A stretch of DNA of 37,604 bases from NCBI RefSeq assembly GCF_900167335.1, contig NZ_FUXI01000005.1, forward strand, positions 94,423-132,026. Reading direction: 5' to 3'. A model generated the notes under the pieces. The model searched no databases. It was given only the letters and a program-made list of their open reading frames with translations, and was not told the DNA's origin. A program made the translations under genes and the position numbers. The DNA is from Pilibacter termitis (lineage in GTDB: Bacteria > Bacillota > Bacilli > Lactobacillales > Streptococcaceae). Positions 16,439 through 24,939 of this stretch are shown here, one piece after another. Each line of letters opens with the position of its first letter. Position 1 is the first letter of the stretch.

Positions 16439-17931
16439 CTTTTCATCTTTCGTATCTCATAAACAAGTCTCGAAAGTCGTTTGATTTCTTGGATACCAAA
16501 ATGATTTTCCCACTTGTAAATAAACGGACAGTTGATATGCTCAATTCTATCAGAAGAAGAGTAAATCACCATGTCATAATCTTGGTAGTGATGTGAAAGC
16601 GGAGCAACTTCTACCCCTTTCATTGCGGTAATTTCCTTGATAATCGGAAAATAAAACGGGCAAGTCGGCGGAATGGCGAACCCTATGACAAAATTGGTAT
16701 TGGCAATCATATTCAAAAATGCTTTCTCCAATGTTCGCAAGACTTCGTCCACAAAATAATTTTTTTCCAAACAAGGAAAGACTTTTCTCAATTCTTCTTG
16801 GTGTACTTGAAAATATTTCGCTACTTCTCCCCTAATCTTCTCTAGCTCTTGCCGATAATCGAGCATATCGCTTTCCAAAAAATGAATCGGCGTAATAATT
16901 TTATGTTCATGACAAGCATGGAAAAGATAAAATTGATAATAAATATGCTCACGCAAAATTTGGTCAGGCAATTTTTTTCGTACTTGATAAAAAAAGGCAC
17001 TTTGCAAATAATCCACAAATTGATTCGCAAGCAACAATACGTCTGGTGTGTCATTGAGTATGTTCACAGGAAAACAAAGCGTATTTTCACCTGTTACAAT
17101 CGACTGCATGGTTCGCCTTTGATATTCTAGCAAGTGAGAGAGAAAATGAAGTAAAATCGTCTCGTTTCTGGCAATTTCTGCATTATTGTTAAAATACCGC
17201 ATAGGTAAAATTTCATATTTCTCCCGTTGTCTTTGGTAAAAAGCTACCATTTCCTTTGTTGGAACAAAATAATTTCCTTGTTCTTGTCTTCTTCTAAAAA
17301 CATAGTAAAAACTATTTTGCAAACTTGGTGACATAAAGTAAACATCTTGCTCAAAAATTTCCAGTGATTTTTCTTTTAAACTTTTCTCTCTTTGACTATC
17401 ATTATACGGATAATCTACCTTTTTCTGAAAAATCATCGCATGAACAAAAGACAGAAACAAACGAATACTCATTTCTGCCCCTTCCAGTCGAATAGGCGAA
17501 TAACAAAGTCTCAACTCATATTTTTTACAAAATTCCCGCATATTGCTCAACGCTCCAGAAAGCGTACTTCTATTTACTTTTATTTTTTTGCAAAATTCTT
17601 CCACGTTTATCAACTCTAAGTTTAACGAGGCTTGAAGAAACTGAAAAGGCAAGCTCCCCTCCATGATTTTTGCATAGTAATCTACGACAAGGTCACTGCA
17701 AGCAGTAAAAGAAAAACAATTTCGTTTAACGGTCAAAATTTTTTCTGAATACAGCTCGCTTAATTCTATTTCTAACTTCGCAAGATTGCTTTTCACCTTG
17801 CCGTAGTTGCTCTCTAGCTTTTCTGCAAGGTCACGAATGAAATACTCTCCGCTATCATATTTTCCCAATTCTTTCACCAATGAGAGTCGCCAGCTTTCCT
17901 TTTCATTTAAAAACAATCCTTCAAAATCCAT
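16435..17931 (-). CDS. Mga-family transcriptional regulator
   Basis: A 498-aa protein with the layout of Mga/AtxA-type virulence regulators. There are two N-terminal winged-helix regions: about 30-60 (YFIRDLAEKLESNYGKVKSN), and about 108-142 where EEFCKKIKVNRSTLSGALSN is a clear helix-turn-helix. A central PRD-like helical part follows, then a C-terminal EIIB-like part (FVIGFAIPPTCPF and DYDMVIYSS). Such regulators control surface and adhesion genes and often respond to sugar state through PRD phosphorylation. The ATG has GGGGGAG upstream. It lies next to the WxL cluster on the same strand, separated by palindromic repeats, so control of that cluster is a reasonable inference but not shown. 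Confidence 0.78.
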   Translation of the reverse strand: MDFEGLFLNEKESWRLSLVKELGKYDSGEYFIRDLAEKLESNYGKVKSNLAKLEIELSELYSEKILTVKRNCFSFTACSDLVVDYYAKIMEGSLPFQFLQASLNLELINVEEFCKKIKVNRSTLSGALSNMREFCKKYELRLCYSPIRLEGAEMSIRLFLSFVHAMIFQKKVDYPYNDSQREKSLKEKSLEIFEQDVYFMSPSLQNSFYYVFRRRQEQGNYFVPTKEMVAFYQRQREKYEILPMRYFNNNAEIARNETILLHFLSHLLEYQRRTMQSIVTGENTLCFPVNILNDTPDVLLLANQFVDYLQSAFFYQVRKKLPDQILREHIYYQFYLFHACHEHKIITPIHFLESDMLDYRQELEKIRGEVAKYFQVHQEELRKVFPCLEKNYFVDEVLRTLEKAFLNMIANTNFVIGFAIPPTCPFYFPIIKEITAMKGVEVAPLSHHYQDYDMVIYSSSDRIEHINCPFIYKWENHFGIQEIKRLSRLVYEIRKMKR

Positions 17932-17964
17932 GTTGCTCCCCCCTGTTGAACCTTTCTCCCTTGA

Positions 17965-18635
17965 CTAGCTGTGAAGTGCAGGTGGTTGGTCGCTGTTCGC
18001 AATGCTACTTGAAACGAAGTGTAGTAGCAAGTAAATAGCATGGCTCACTGCGACAAACTCCTGAACGCCCCGCTTGCTTTTCTTTGTCTAGCTACGAAGT
18101 GCTGAGGTCTGGTGGCTGTTCGCAACGTCGATCGAAACTTGCGTTTCGATTAAATAAACGACGTGGCTCACTACCACAGACCTCAAAACGCACTTCTCCG
18201 CTTTTCTATGTCTAGCTACGTGGGGCAGGAGTTTGGTCGCTGTTCGCAATACCACCTGAAGCTCTGCTTCAGGCAAGTAAATGCCATTGCTCACTGCGAC
18301 AAACTCCTTAACGTCCCTCGTAGCTTTTCTCTGTCTAGCTACGAGGGGCAGGTGGTTGGCAACTGCTCTCAATGTCGCTCGAAACTTCGTTTCGATGCTA
18401 GTTTTTCAAGAATCTTTGATTCTTAGAAAAACTGTATGCGAAACGAAGTGTAGCAGTGAATAAACGACATGGTTCACTGTTGCAACCCCCTGAACGCCCC
18501 TCGTAGCTTTTCTCTGTCTAGCTGCGAGGGGCAGGTGGTTGGCAACTGCTCTCAATGTCGCTCGAAACTTCGTTTCGAGTGAATAAACGACATGGCTCAC
18601 TGTTGCAACCACCTTAACGCCCCTCGTAGCTTTTC
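17965..18635 (+). repeat. Five tandem copies of the 118-bp palindromic element (cluster 1)
   Basis: Units: 17965-18082, 18088-18206, 18212-18329, 18335-18512 and 18518-18635. Each starts CTAGCT, ends GCTTTTC and is separated from the next by five nt (TNTGT). Length is 117-119 bp, except the fourth (178 bp), which carries a 60-bp extra module. Each unit folds into a long hairpin with an outer stem (GCTACGAGGGGC and GCCCCTCGTAGC), a middle stem and an inner stem (CTCGAAAC and GTTTCGAG). Arm changes are matched on the opposite arm in different units. The cluster fills the gap between the Mga-type gene and the large WxL gene. No transposase is nearby. I do not recognise the family. Confidence 0.9.
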
Positions 18636-18730
18636 GTTTTTCTTGACAACTAAAGCATAGCACCACACGTTTTTTTCGTCTGTTCAATAGTTGTGATTTT
18701 TTCTAAAAAAATGCTCTATTACTCATTCCT

Positions 18731-21187
18731 CTAACTCAACGGCTTATCCTCTAAGTTCCATGTAACAATACTACTAAATGAGCCAAGTTTTGCCTCTCCT
18801 GCTGGAATGTCAAGTGTGACATCTTCTGGTTGCCAGCTAATTTCATTCCAGCCTTTTGCTTGTTTTCCGTTGACCACACCAAACAATTCTGTGGAACTTG
18901 CTTTATTATCCGCAATGATTTCCATTGTGTTTTGCGTTTGTTTATAAGAAAATCCGCTATTGCTTGTTTTATCTGCACTACTTCCTTGAACATTGTGCAA
19001 AATGATTTTCACACCTTTTAACTCCTCTGCTTTCGTGCTATTGGTAAATGTTGTCGCACTCGCTGAAACACTCCAGCTTATCCCTTTGTCAAACATTCTC
19101 CCGTCAAAAATTTGTAGCACTTGTTTTCCTTCTTGATTCGTCACGTCATCGTTTGCCTTTATCGTTGCTTTTGAAGTAATCCCGTTTTTCACTTTCATAT
19201 AATCAAGTCCCACTGAGCCAAAATTGAAAATGCGTGGTACTTTTGTGAAAGATAAGCCAAATGGATCAGCCTCTTTTTCTGTATTCGGATTTTTCAGCGT
19301 ATTTCCAGACAAATGTGGTTGCAATGGCATAACGAGCGTGCCTGATTTTTTAATCAATACATTTCCCTTCGTTGTTACTACATTTGGATTTTCGCCTACA
19401 ATCGAAAGTTTCCATTCTAATTCATAGGGATAATCTTTCTCCTTGGCAATTTTCCGACCTGTTTTGACAAAGAATCCTTCATCCACATCAAACTCATGTG
19501 AAAAATTTTCTTTGTCCTGCGTTGACATCGTCCTATCCGTGAAAATTTCTTCTTCCTTGTTTGGTGTCAACACTTTTTCCCCTTGTGAAGTTTTATAAAT
19601 CAATTCATGAGGAAAATTTGTTTTATCCGTTTTTAATTTCACCGTCAACTTAAATTGCCGTGGCTGATCTAAACTTAAATCAAAGGTTTGTTTTCTCGCA
19701 CTTGTTCGGTTCATTTGCTTCGTTTCACCAAATACATCAAGTTCTTCTAAAGAATAAGAGTGTCGAAACGTCTCGTCCTCTGGTAAAAACCACTCATACC
19801 TTGTCAATACAGGAATAACTGGTTGTCTCGGAAATTGTGGTTTGTCTGGAGAAGTGGTAGGGAAAATACCAATCGCTTTTGCACGTACCCAAAGAAATCT
19901 TATCGAGGAACTTACATTTGCAAAGTCTCCTCTCAAGTTTGGTAAATGCTCATTGGAAATCACCATGTCAATATCTCTATCTGCAAGTGCATACATATCA
20001 CGATTATTGAACGTTAAATTGAAATTCTCATTTCTATCAAAAAAATCTTGCTCATTCGACGCCATAATGAAAGTATTGGCACCATTGGCATTTAGCACAA
20101 TTCTATTTTGTTTAGCATAATTGGTCTGCTGGTTATTTTTACGGGAAACTATTTTTCCGTCTGCATCGAAAAACGAAACACTTCCACTCTCCGCTCTAAA
20201 ATAATAAGAACTATTATTCACATTACTTGCCTCTTGTGCGTTGGCTAAATTTCCATTTTGACTTGACTCAAACATATCAAAATCAAAAATTTTTCCTCGT
20301 GTATTAATAAACGTTTTCGCATTTCTCTCTAACAAATAACGCACTTGCCAAAATTTGCTCCGTGAATTTTGAAAAGTAGCTGATTTTCCAAACTTAAACT
20401 CAAGTGTTCCTTTATTGTTCAAAATAAATCTTCTATTTTTCGAGTTACTATTGGTTTCCACCCAGCCATACTGGTTGTTCTCTGCCGTCCAAAATAACTC
20501 CGAGCGATTTTCTACATATACTCTCATTCTATCCAATTTCGATTGGTTAGAAGAATACCACAACGCTCCTGTACTACTTTTGTCATCCAACAACGTCATA
20601 CCGTTCATCACAAGCAATTCTGCCGCCTCTAATGAGGGTAAATTTTTTGACCCTGCATATTGGAAAAAATTTTTCCCTCTAAATGTCGCACTTCCTGTTT
20701 CTTGCACAAGAAAACGATTGTTGTCCTGTATAATAGGAGCAATCCACGTCACATCTTGGAAAATAAGATTTCTCATATCGGCACCATGTGAAACTTTTCC
20801 CGATACCAAGCCATACCGATTGACAAAATAAGCGTCCATTCTTGATTTTCCGTCTGTTGTTGGTGCGAATTTGTAAACGCCATTCTTTTCTCCTGTGACG
20901 TTAAAATTTTTCAAGGTTACTTCCGCATTGTTTTTCCCAATCATCGCAGGCAAATCGTCTTTTTCAAAAAACACCCTTGCCCCATTAAAATCAATTGTCA
21001 CATCTGCTAAAATATCCGTTTGTGACGGTATAGTAATTTTCTTTGATTTTACTGTAATACTTGCCTCTTTTTTCGCAAGAGCATCCGCTAATTCATCGCC
21101 ATTTGTTACATCTTTTGCCAAAACATTCTCTGACAAAAAGAAAACAGAAAGCATGAAAGCAAATAGAACAGATAGTTTTATTTTCAA
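18731..21187 (-). CDS. Large WxL-domain surface protein with beta-helix-like N-terminal part
   Basis: An 818-aa secreted protein that probably binds peptidoglycan through its C-terminal WxL domain. It has a signal peptide (MKIKLSVLFAFMLSVFFLSE, cleavage likely near VLA). About 30-430 looks like a pectate-lyase-type repeat region: short strands such as ITIPSQTDILADVTIDFNGA, with frequent Asn and Gly. A middle beta-rich region follows, then a WxL domain from about 640 with ISWQPEDVTLDIPAG and the final VTWNLEDKPLS. The start is a TTG with AAGGAG six nt upstream; the ATG further up lies inside a palindromic repeat and is rejected. It is last in the minus-strand WxL cluster, after two repeat units that interrupt the operon. 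Confidence 0.85.
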   Translation of the reverse strand: MKIKLSVLFAFMLSVFFLSENVLAKDVTNGDELADALAKKEASITVKSKKITIPSQTDILADVTIDFNGARVFFEKDDLPAMIGKNNAEVTLKNFNVTGEKNGVYKFAPTTDGKSRMDAYFVNRYGLVSGKVSHGADMRNLIFQDVTWIAPIIQDNNRFLVQETGSATFRGKNFFQYAGSKNLPSLEAAELLVMNGMTLLDDKSSTGALWYSSNQSKLDRMRVYVENRSELFWTAENNQYGWVETNSNSKNRRFILNNKGTLEFKFGKSATFQNSRSKFWQVRYLLERNAKTFINTRGKIFDFDMFESSQNGNLANAQEASNVNNSSYYFRAESGSVSFFDADGKIVSRKNNQQTNYAKQNRIVLNANGANTFIMASNEQDFFDRNENFNLTFNNRDMYALADRDIDMVISNEHLPNLRGDFANVSSSIRFLWVRAKAIGIFPTTSPDKPQFPRQPVIPVLTRYEWFLPEDETFRHSYSLEELDVFGETKQMNRTSARKQTFDLSLDQPRQFKLTVKLKTDKTNFPHELIYKTSQGEKVLTPNKEEEIFTDRTMSTQDKENFSHEFDVDEGFFVKTGRKIAKEKDYPYELEWKLSIVGENPNVVTTKGNVLIKKSGTLVMPLQPHLSGNTLKNPNTEKEADPFGLSFTKVPRIFNFGSVGLDYMKVKNGITSKATIKANDDVTNQEGKQVLQIFDGRMFDKGISWSVSASATTFTNSTKAEELKGVKIILHNVQGSSADKTSNSGFSYKQTQNTMEIIADNKASSTELFGVVNGKQAKGWNEISWQPEDVTLDIPAGEAKLGSFSSIVTWNLEDKPLS

Positions 21188-21212
21188 TTTTCTTCTCCTT
21201 ATACTTTTTTGT

Positions 21213-21454
21213 CCAGCTATGAGGGGCTGAAGTTTGGCAACTGTTCGCAGTGCCGCTCGAAACTCTGTTTCGAGCAAGTAAACGGCACGGCTCACTGTTG
21301 CAAACTTCAAAACGCCCCTCTCCGCTTTTCTTATTGTCTAGCTATGAGAGGCTGAAGTTTGGCAACTGCTCACAATGTCACTTGAAGCTTCGCTTCAAGT
21401 AAATAAACGACAGTGTTCACTGTTGCAGACTTCAAAACGCACTTCTCACCTTTC
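21213..21454 (+). repeat. Two copies of the palindromic element (cluster 2)
   Basis: Units 21213-21330 (118 bp) and 21338-21454 (117 bp), seven nt apart. The inner stems differ but stay paired: CTCGAAAC with GTTTCGAG in the first, CTTGAAGC with GCTTCAAG in the second. They sit inside the WxL cluster, between the LLNTG gene and the large WxL gene. The second unit overlaps the last 23 nt of the LLNTG gene and supplies its final codons and stop. Confidence 0.9.
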
Positions 21455-21764
21455 TTTTCCATGCAACGAGCAGTGAGAGAGTAAGTGCGAAAATGCCAAC
21501 GATGAGCAATAGGCTATTTTTTCTCTCCCCTGTATTCAAAAGATTTCCCCTCTCTTGTTTTGTTTCTTTGTAGTTCATGTTTACTGACTTCTCAGGTAGT
21601 TTCTTTTCTTTTTTCACTTTATTTTCCATATTTGCCGTTACAAATGATGAGTCCACTTCAATTGTAATCGAGCTTTCGCTTTCATTTGCTGAAACATTGG
21701 TTGTCAAATGAAATAGACTCAGCAAACTACAAATAAAAATGCCCGCTAATAATCGTTTTTTCAC
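21432..21764 (-). CDS. Small cell-wall-anchored protein with LLNTG sorting-like signal
   Basis: A 110-aa secreted protein. N-terminal signal peptide (MKKRLLAGIFICSLLSLFHL, cleavage probably after NVSA), a short charged middle part, then the tripartite sorting layout: LLNTGE at about 77-82, hydrophobic segment SLLLIVGIFALTLSLLVAW, and basic tail KRKVR. WxL clusters usually contain a small LPxTG protein of this kind; here the proline of LPxTG is replaced by leucine. The start is a GTG overlapping the previous stop (GTGA) with AGGAG upstream, so translation is coupled to the DUF916 gene. The last residues VRSAF and the stop come from a palindromic repeat, suggesting the original C terminus was replaced. 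Confidence 0.8.
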   Translation of the reverse strand: MKKRLLAGIFICSLLSLFHLTTNVSANESESSITIEVDSSFVTANMENKVKKEKKLPEKSVNMNYKETKQERGNLLNTGERKNSLLLIVGIFALTLSLLVAWKRKVRSAF

Positions 21765-22921
21765 TCTTCTCTCTCCTCACGTTGTCGTTTTATTTTCCGC
21801 TCCTTGTGACGTTTTTCTCTTTCTAGCAAAGCAATTTTTTCTTCGGCATATTCTTTGACGCTTTGTTTTTCTCTCCCTTTTCGTTTGATGAAAATCACAA
21901 TGAAAATAACCAATACCAAGAACACCAGTCCTCCGATAATGACGTACAATCCTATCGGTTCTTTTTTCTCTGGCACACCGTCATTCAATGCCTCCTTGTT
22001 ATGTTTTACCGCCTCGTCTGCCAAAATTGTGAAATTCTTGGAAAATTCCCACGTTTGCGTTTTCCACTTAGGATCGCTTGACGTCACTTTCACCCGAAAC
22101 GTATAATCGCCCGCCTCAAATTGCTCCTTTCCTAAAAAAATAGGAAAAGCATAAGTAGAATTAGGGGCTAAAGCTCTTTTTTCTAACTTTCCTTTATACA
22201 GCACATCATACTTGCCTTTTTCCGTAATTTCCCCCTCATAAAGCAACTCCCCCATAATCGCAGGTTGATCATTTTGAATATGAGCGAAAAATGCTTTGCG
22301 ATAATCGAGATTCCCGACAGTCACTTTTGTCAAATCAATGTGTGGCGTAGCAATTTCAGAGTCGATTGTTATTTTTATCCCTAATGTATAAGTGTATTTC
22401 ATCTGAATGGCAACACCTTTTTGCTTGTCATTCTCGCTCGTCTGCCCTTCCTTATCGAAAAACCACGAGCCTAAAATCACCCCTTTTTGTGCATTTTCTG
22501 GCACTTCGATTTCAACACGTACTTTCCTCGTTCCTTTTTTCTCCACTTCTGCCTTAATATCACTTTCATTGACCTTGGCAATATCACTCATCTTGATTTT
22601 CAAACTTTCATCATAACTTTCACTTTTCGTATTATAAGCAATTTCCCCATTACTATTCGTAAACGCTGTATGAATTTGATTATCCACCACAATTTGATTT
22701 TCCGAACTATTTTTTATTTCAGCAACAATCGTCCGTTTTTCACCCGGTTTCATCAACAAATCAAAATATCCTGTATTTTCCTTTGCCACCGCACCTCCAC
22801 TATCCACTTTTTGAACAGAGTAATTTTTCGTGTCAGCCCTTCCCTCTTCAGCAAAAGTAGCAACACTCATTCCTCCAAACAAAAACAAACTCATCACAAT
22901 AAATAATTTTTTCCTTAACAT
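21761..22921 (-). CDS. WxL-interacting protein (DUF916 and DUF3324 domains)
   Basis: A 386-aa membrane-anchored surface protein. It has a signal peptide (MLRKKLFIVMSLFLFGG to TFA), a DUF916 domain about 30-150 with YFDLLMKPGEKRTIVAEIKN near its start, and a DUF3324-like second domain about 155-305 (GVAIQMKYTYTLGIKI, then FAHIQNDQPAIMGELLYEG). A transmembrane helix YVIIGGLVFLVLVIFIVIFI and a highly charged cytoplasmic tail end the protein. In Enterococcus this family binds WxL proteins and anchors them. I chose the ATG at 22921 because GGAAAGG precedes it and the signal peptide begins there; in-frame ATGs up to 26 codons earlier are less likely. Confidence 0.88.
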   Translation of the reverse strand: MLRKKLFIVMSLFLFGGMSVATFAEEGRADTKNYSVQKVDSGGAVAKENTGYFDLLMKPGEKRTIVAEIKNSSENQIVVDNQIHTAFTNSNGEIAYNTKSESYDESLKIKMSDIAKVNESDIKAEVEKKGTRKVRVEIEVPENAQKGVILGSWFFDKEGQTSENDKQKGVAIQMKYTYTLGIKITIDSEIATPHIDLTKVTVGNLDYRKAFFAHIQNDQPAIMGELLYEGEITEKGKYDVLYKGKLEKRALAPNSTYAFPIFLGKEQFEAGDYTFRVKVTSSDPKWKTQTWEFSKNFTILADEAVKHNKEALNDGVPEKKEPIGLYVIIGGLVFLVLVIFIVIFIKRKGREKQSVKEYAEEKIALLEREKRHKERKIKRQREEREE

Positions 22922-23005
22922 TTTTTTCCTTTCCGTCACTTTACTACTTTTTCTCTTTTTCATCCAAATGTGCATCACCACCTTTTCTAGTTTTGTCATA
23001 TGTAA

Positions 23006-23034
23006 GAGGAGAGAGAATTTTGTCTCTCTTCCTC
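23006..23034. other. Hairpin between two WxL-cluster genes
   Basis: GAGGAGAGAGA (23006-23016) pairs with TCTCTCTTCCTC (23023-23034) with one bulged base. It lies just after the stop codon of the WxL gene ending at 23053. No T run follows on the minus strand, so it may slow or process the operon transcript rather than end it. Confidence 0.5.
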
Positions 23035-23052
23035 ATTTCGACTCATATGTGG

Positions 23053-23766
23053 CTAGTTAATTGCTGTATCAGACAAATTCCAGCTAATTGTTGAGCTAAA
23101 TGTTCCTTCAACTAATTGATTTCCCGCAACTTCTAATTCCACTTTTTCAGGATCCCATTCTGCGTATGAGAACTGTTTTGCTTGGCTTGTAGAATCTTTT
23201 GTTCCGAAGAAATCAGCAGATGTGTTGTTCGTTGAGATAACAAAATCTTTTGAGGCTGTTTTAAAACTCAACGCTGCTGATGTGTCTTGTGAAGTTAATT
23301 TCACATCTTTCAACTTGATTTTTGCCCCTGTCAACTTCGCATTCCCATTTGCTGTTTTAAATTCTGTTGCTTTCGCTGAAACTTTCCAGTTAATCCCGTC
23401 TACTAAAAGGCGACCGTCATAAACCCCAACACGTTGATTTCCTGTTGTTACATTCCCTTGAGCATCTTTTCCTCTCACGGCAGTAAATGTAACAAGCGGT
23501 GCAATTTGGTCTGCAGAAGTAATTTTTTTGTTAAATAAAATTTCAGTCGGCACTTCCGCAAATTCAAGTTTTGACGGGCTTACCGTACCACCACCTGTAT
23601 TGCCTCCACCAGTTGACGGTGGAACGACTACGTTTGTTGTCGTGTCTTTTTTCAATTCCACTTTTCCTGTGGTATCTTCCGCCGTCCCTAATGCTGAGAC
23701 GTTCATTCCTGTTTGTAACGCTACTGCACAAAGTGCAATTCCTGTAATTAGTGTTAATTTTCTCAT
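23053..23766 (-). CDS. WxL-domain surface protein (237 aa)
   Basis: Secreted WxL protein. Signal peptide MRKLTLITGIALCAVALQTG, then a short linker with a Gly-rich patch (STGGGNTGGGTV), then one WxL domain filling most of the protein: LEFAEVPTEILFNKKI, YDGRLLVDGINWKVSAKATEF, and final motifs AEWDPEKVELEV and ISWNLSDTAIN. It is the typical stand-alone WxL module that associates non-covalently with the cell wall and the DUF916 partner. The ATG at 23766 has AAGGAG upstream; the longer frame upstream runs into a repeat remnant. Second gene of the cluster, on the minus strand. Confidence 0.88.
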   Translation of the reverse strand: MRKLTLITGIALCAVALQTGMNVSALGTAEDTTGKVELKKDTTTNVVVPPSTGGGNTGGGTVSPSKLEFAEVPTEILFNKKITSADQIAPLVTFTAVRGKDAQGNVTTGNQRVGVYDGRLLVDGINWKVSAKATEFKTANGNAKLTGAKIKLKDVKLTSQDTSAALSFKTASKDFVISTNNTSADFFGTKDSTSQAKQFSYAEWDPEKVELEVAGNQLVEGTFSSTISWNLSDTAIN

Positions 23767-23784
23767 TTGAGTTTCTCTCCTTCT

Positions 23785-23846
23785 TCTGTGTGTGAGGGCA
23801 AAAGTTGGGTCAAGTTCCAAACTCCTGAATGCCCTCATAGCTTTTC
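23785..23846 (+). repeat. Truncated remnant of the palindromic element
   Basis: The right arm CCAAACTCCTGAATGCCC, then TCATAGCTTTTC, matches the right end of full units. The left arm TGTGAGGGCAAAAGTTGG is a shortened left end. The centre of the element is missing, leaving a compact hairpin TGAGGGC with GCCCTCA. It lies between the first two genes of the WxL cluster. Confidence 0.7.
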
Positions 23847-23850
23847 TTAC

Positions 23851-24669
23851 TTAATTTTTCGGTTCTGTTGATAGGCTCCAAATCATTTTTCCTTTATAAA
23901 CACCTGCTTTTATTGATTCTTTTGGAATCCTGAGTGTTACATTTTCAAAATCCCAAAAAATCGAAGCCCCGTCTTTGACTGGATTGTTACTTGACTTAGA
24001 AGCCATAATGACCTTGCTGTTTCCATTTGCAGCTAAATAGGTCGATTGAGCATCTTTTGAATTAAACCCATGTTTTTCTAACGCTCCGCCACGAGAGGTG
24101 GCTCTCACCTTATCCTCCCCCAAACTCATTTCAATTCCCTTTAGTCCTTCAAATCCTTTTAAAGCGACACTTACTGAAAAATTACTCGTATTTAAGCGTC
24201 CTTCATGCACTTGTACTACTTGCTTGTAACCTTTTTCTTTCGACTTAGCAGGCGTTAGTTGATGAAATTCAAGGATTTCCTTTTTCGCATCAGGAGCTGT
24301 CACTTTGATTGTGCCAAAATAAAAATTTTTTGGTAAAATCGAAAATGAAATTCCCGTTCCTTTTACAGGATAAATGTAATTGGGATAATCACTATCTACT
24401 TGTTCCCCTGTCAAAGCAACTCCTGCTTGAATGTTTGGGTCTGCGGGATTTGGTATAATTTCCTTAGGCAAAATATTTCTCACTTCTCCCCCTTTCCCGT
24501 CTTGAATTGAAGGTTCCATAGGATTGAGAGGCAAATAAATTCCCTCCTCGTCCGCTGCTAAGGTTGTTAAATTTTGTGTATCACGCGATACGCTTGTAGC
24601 AAATGCACTTGAAAATGTTCCAACAGAAAAACACATCCAAAGAACAAAAGCTACAATTTTTTTGCCCAT
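23851..24669 (-). CDS. WxL-domain surface protein (272 aa)
   Basis: First gene of the WxL cluster. Signal peptide MGKKIVAFVLWMCFSVGTF to AFA, a linker with GIYLPLNPMEP and NPADPNIQAG, then a WxL domain: ISFSILPKNFYFGTIKV, VHEGRLNTSNFSVSVALKGF, IFWDFENVTLRIPK and the final MIWSLSTEPKN. The N-terminal part of the domain is close in design to that of the other two WxL proteins here, pointing to duplication. The ATG at 24669 has AGGGGGG upstream. A promoter (TTGAAA, 17 nt, TATAGT) precedes it and probably drives the whole cluster. Confidence 0.85.
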   Translation of the reverse strand: MGKKIVAFVLWMCFSVGTFSSAFATSVSRDTQNLTTLAADEEGIYLPLNPMEPSIQDGKGGEVRNILPKEIIPNPADPNIQAGVALTGEQVDSDYPNYIYPVKGTGISFSILPKNFYFGTIKVTAPDAKKEILEFHQLTPAKSKEKGYKQVVQVHEGRLNTSNFSVSVALKGFEGLKGIEMSLGEDKVRATSRGGALEKHGFNSKDAQSTYLAANGNSKVIMASKSSNNPVKDGASIFWDFENVTLRIPKESIKAGVYKGKMIWSLSTEPKN

Positions 24670-24699
24670 TCGTTTCCCCCCTTTCTGAAACCTACGCTC

Positions 24700-24728
24700 A
24701 CTATAAGACTTCAAACGTGAAATTTCAA
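24700..24728 (-). promoter_or_regulatory. Promoter of the WxL cluster
   Basis: Minus strand TTGAAA (24723-24728), 17 nt, TATAGT (24700-24705). Start of transcription is about 25 nt before the ATG at 24669. Confidence 0.65.
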
Positions 24729-24870
24729 AATTCCAGACATCATTTCTTTTAAAAAAAATTTTTTCTACTTGTTTTTTTCGATTCTCGCAAAAAAAAATTT
24801 CAAAATTTCCACCGAAGATGAACATTCCTGTCACAAAAAGACATTTATCTTGAGAACTTTTCATAACCCT

Positions 24871-24899
24871 TTGATAATTTTCCTGTTTACCTATATAAT
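24871..24899 (+). promoter_or_regulatory. Promoter of purA
   Basis: TTGATA (24871-24876), 17 nt, TATAAT (24894-24899). The transcript starts about 35 nt before the purA ATG. I see no PurR box or riboswitch. Confidence 0.8.
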
Positions 24900-24939
24900 A
24901 AAGAAGTTGAACAAATAAAAAAATTCCGAGGTGTAGAAT

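Noticed and set aside
17965-18635. Tandem palindromic units as a CRISPR array
   Set aside because: Units are 118 bp with constant five-nt separators and no unique spacers.
18088-18687. Open frames of 60-95 codons within the repeat clusters, on both strands
   Set aside because: They repeat the same translated phrases from unit to unit, follow the hairpin, and have no ribosome-binding sites.
21188-21310. N-terminal extension of the large WxL protein from an upstream ATG
   Set aside because: The extension reads through a palindromic repeat. The TTG at 21187 has AAGGAG at good spacing and begins a clean signal peptide.
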